DNA from: Citrus sinensis
Lineage: Eukaryota; Streptophyta; Magnoliopsida; Sapindales; Rutaceae
Direction of reading: 5' to 3'
Length of the DNA: 64,000 nt
NCBI RefSeq assembly: GCF_022201045.2
Contig: NC_068557.1
Location: forward strand, 3,596,001 to 3,660,000
In this document: positions 61,386 to 64,000 of the stretch, piece after piece
Layout: the number at the start of each line of letters is the position of its first letter
Position numbering within the stretch: the stretch's first letter is position 1
The notes under the pieces: model-generated
What the model was told of the DNA's origin: nothing
Database searches by the model: none
Seen by the model: the letters and a program-made list of their open reading frames with translations, nothing else
Program-made: the position numbers and the translations under genes

Positions 61386-61932
61386 ATGAGTGGTAGAATT
61401 TGTATTGTGCCCTTGGCAATTTTACTAATAGTGGTGGGATTATTTGCATCCGAGAATAAAGTTTTAGCTCAAATTTGCGGAATCAATAATCCTTCAGCTC
61501 TCCAAGCACAGTGTTTGAGGTTTGTTAAAAAATCAGGGCCGATGCAGAAGCCAACTCGAGGCTGCTGCAAGGAGGTGAAAGGAGTTGATGTAAGATGCGT
61601 GTGCAATCGTCTTTCGGATAATAATATTGCACAAATGGTGCTTAGTCGGATCAGCCTTCAAAAGACTGTTTCCGTGGCCAGGTCTTGCGGCAAAAAACTT
61701 CCTTCAGGAAAAAAATGTGGAAGTAAGTAAAATTTTTTTTTTAAAAAAAAGGGAGTAAAAATTAAATTTACGACTAGATACTATCGTTTAATTATACTTA
61801 AACGAACTTATTTTACTCTCAAATTCGTGTTTTGAATTATGTTATTACTATTGCTATTGTTGTTTAGTTTATACTGTGTATGCTAATATTATCATATAAA
61901 ATGTTCTGTGTACAGGTATAACCATTCCATGA
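61386..61932 (+). CDS. Type-IV/DIR1-like lipid-transfer protein, diverged copy 3
   Basis: Exons 61386-61722 and 61916-61932, 117 aa, with the same phase-1 intron splitting the serine after Cys-Gly. If the intron were retained, translation would stop almost at once (AGT AAG TAA). The signal peptide is about residues 1-28 and itself contains a cysteine. The eight motif cysteines are at 31, 43, 60, 61, 71, 73, 101 and 111: C-X11-C-X16-CC-X9-CVC-X27-C-X9-C. The loop between CVC and the seventh cysteine is five residues longer than in copies 1 and 2. The short tail is SITIP, lacking the Tyr and basic end of the others. It is diverged but complete. Confidence 0.9.
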
Positions 61933-62771
61933 TTTGCATGATAATGGGAGAGGGGTGAAGCAGGAGCTGCCGGACTTGCTATGAATTCTACTAATTAATA
62001 TTTCAATTACTTAATAAGCCAGAATACGTGTTCTGAGCAGCTATAAGATCTTGTTGTATAATTTGTTTCCATGCTTTCATATATGTACTAGAAATAACCA
62101 CAATATTCTGAGCAGCTATACGATCTTGTTGTATAATTTGTTTTCATGTTTTCATATATGTACTGGAAATAAGCACAATGTTTTAATTGTGCACATAATT
62201 AATAAGCTAGTTGTCTTTTTTTTTTTTTATTAAATATGGGTGCCGCCTCTATTATTATATCACTTATCCAACCTATGGTTACCAGCTAGAGTTTGTTAAA
62301 TTTAATTGGACCGCCTAAGGTTACAAAATTGAATGAGCGTTTAATTTGGGTGTGATGGGTTGGGTTGAGGGGTTATGGTTAAAAAAATAATAAAACATAA
62401 ACTCACTATATTGCTTCATTTACAAAAATGAACATAGTGACAGACTTATGTTAGTTTGGGGAAGCCAGGCCTTCCCAAGTTGAAAAACAATTCGAGATAA
62501 GATTCATAATTTAAGTTTATCCAATAATTTAGAGATTCCGTATTTTGACTTTCTAAATTTACATTTTTTTTAAATTCTGACCTCCAGAATAAAATTGAGC
62601 ACATGTTTCACATATTTTCTTAGACCATTATCACTATCATACTATCTTAATTGGTCTATTTAAAATAAATATGCGTTTGTCAAGATTTTATTAGATAAAC
62701 ATACGGATGAGGTGGAATTCCGATTGCATCTAGAAATTTCTCTCGAGAATGGATACGAGCATACTAGAAAT
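61933..62771. other. 3' flank of lipid-transfer copy 3
   Basis: Contains the 3' UTR, a 75-bp tandem duplication (62031-62180) and sequence that also matches the flank of the relic locus up to about 62440. No further gene. Confidence 0.5.
62031..62180. repeat. 75-bp tandem duplication in the 3' flank of copy 3
   Basis: TTCTGAGCAGCTATA starts at 62031 and again at 62106. The two units are about 90 percent alike. The relic locus has only traces of this segment. Confidence 0.9.
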
Positions 62772-63577
62772 GGGAAAAATTCTTTCTCATCCCTGTGGTT
62801 TCATGCATTAACCCATTTTATCCTTACTTTTTAAACAATAGCCCAAAATATCATTTCGTTAACTCATTGTTAGTTGAATGTTATTTGTTAGTAATTCGTT
62901 AAGGGTAAAAAAGGGTTTTCCATCAAAGAGAAAATTAGAAAAATAAGTAAAAGTTAACATTTAACTAAAAATGATTTTATCTAATCCCACTAAATAGGAA
63001 ATACCGAAAAAAATATGAAAAACTTCTATTTCAAGCCATTTTTTTTCACTTCTTCCTATTTTGAAGGCATGAAAGCCCTATAAACCCTAGATCACAATTT
63101 TCTTCTTCATCTAAGTATACTCTCTAATTGCATTGTAAAATGACTTGAATTGAGTTGAAGATAAAAAAGATATTCCGCACATGCAAGCACATAAAAGTGG
63201 GTGGTATTTTTGAGTTTTTCTTCCAATGATTTAATATATTATGTCAATTACAGTTTGTTCCTTATGACAATTATTTAATGGCTATATCAAACTATATCAT
63301 CGTTGACTTCATTTAAGAAAAAGTTAATGAATTTTGCATACTTTGTAGTCTTATTTAATTGTGTAAAAAAATTATTTCAATTAGTTTGTATCACTTTAAT
63401 GAAAAATCCTATTTTGCCCTCAATAAATTATTAGTTAACGGCTTTACACTAAATTACTAGTTAACGGCTTTACACTAACGGTGAGTTAACGAAAGGATAT
63501 TTTAGGTTATTATTTAAAAATTATGGATGACATAGACTATTGCATCAAATCCTAAGGATGAAAAAGGCTTTTTCCTT
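62772..63577. mobile_element. Foldback-type element with about 110-bp inverted ends
   Basis: The left arm (about 62772-62880) and the reverse complement of the right arm (about 63470-63577) share long matches, including TTTCGTTAACTCA, CAAAATATC/CTAAAATATC, and TTCATCC/CTCATCC near the tips. Flanks ACTAGAAAT and ACTGAAAAC (9 bp) agree at 6 of 9, compatible with an old Mutator-type target duplication. The 806-bp body encodes nothing recognisable. The inverted arms are seen directly; the class is inferred. Confidence 0.7.
63427..63478. repeat. 26-bp tandem duplication inside the foldback element
   Basis: Two units of ATTA(T/C)TAGTTAACGGCTTT plus ACACTAA, with one mismatch, at the inner edge of the right arm. 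Confidence 0.92.
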
Positions 63578-63586
63578 ACTGAAAAC

Positions 63587-64000
63587 CAACAAAATTCTAG
63601 TATATTTTTTTTTCCATTTAGTAATTTATTTTTTATCCTCGTCTATAATTGACTTTTAAAATTCTAATGACACATGAAATTAAATTAGTAGCATTGGATG
63701 ACTGTTTTTCAGATAACTAACAATTAAATTCACAATTCTCAACTTTCTTTTTTGAGAGACATGAAAGTCAAGGATAGACAACAGGAACTGGAACTCTCTA
63801 CTACTCATCTTATAGCTTTCGCCTGAACAAAACACATGGATATGATGAATAGTTGATAAAAGCAGAATTAATAAAAGAATAACATCTTAGCTATGCAAGA
63901 CTAATAATGCACACGTGGCAAGATCCGCATGACTCATGTTCTCTCTTTACAAGAAATTTAAAGTAACAAAACCTGCCGATCTGAAGTGGATAATACCAAT
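63587..64000. other. Right edge of the window
   Basis: A/T-rich sequence with no recognised gene or repeat before the window ends. Confidence 0.4.

Noticed and set aside
1..64000. CRISPR arrays, rRNA, tRNA, operons or phage-type systems
   Set aside because: Nothing resembling these was seen. The gene structures and products are those of a plant nuclear genome.

Overview
The window is AT-rich nuclear DNA of a flowering plant, most likely a woody eudicot. This rests on intron-rich genes with GT..AG introns and AT-rich intergenic DNA. It also rests on plant-only products: a magnesium chelatase subunit, a GASA/snakin peptide and eight-cysteine lipid-transfer-type proteins. No species can be named from the sequence alone. 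I found no bacterial features, CRISPR array, rRNA or tRNA.

Layout. Three large housekeeping or regulatory genes lie head-to-tail on the minus strand. They are CHLD (479-8691; 15 exons, 765 aa), a DDT/PHD-finger chromatin protein of the PTM-like family (12399-22412; 9 exons, about 1761 aa) and CBP80/ABH1, the large nuclear cap-binding subunit (29960-45246; 19 exons, 864 aa). I followed reading phase across every exon junction of all three, and all are intact. The plus strand from 47 to 62 kb carries small secreted cysteine-rich protein genes: one GASA/snakin gene (47438-48760) and three tandem type-IV/DIR1-like lipid-transfer genes (50089, 53230 and 61386). All three lipid-transfer genes share one phase-1 intron that splits the same serine codon. 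A fourth copy at about 59.3-60.15 kb has lost its main coding exon. A GC-richer islet near 25.5-25.8 kb holds a possible orphan 87-aa ORF.

Mobile DNA explains much of the rest. There are two related non-autonomous hAT elements in opposite orientations (24387-25194 and 57764-58651). A third hAT element (56798-57329) keeps the decayed C-terminus of a transposase. There is a solo LTR with a perfect 5-bp duplication (55002-55368), a Ty1-copia-type 3' LTR remnant with its polypurine tract (about 26920-27290), and a LINE reverse-transcriptase tail inside a CBP80 intron. Two inverted-repeat elements lie at 23351-23529 and 62772-63577. A minus-strand pseudogene at 55499-55982 looks like two tandem ubiquitin-like folds broken by frameshifts.

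No wholly new biological system is evident. The most notable signals are the exon-deleted lipid-transfer relic, the ubiquitin-like pseudogene, a 17-bp tandem duplication that creates the PTM-like stop codon, the eight DLN/EAR-like motifs in that protein, the hAT pair and the orphan 25.5-kb ORF. CHLD lies next to a gene related to a proposed chloroplast-to-nucleus signalling factor. That is worth a synteny check but may be chance.
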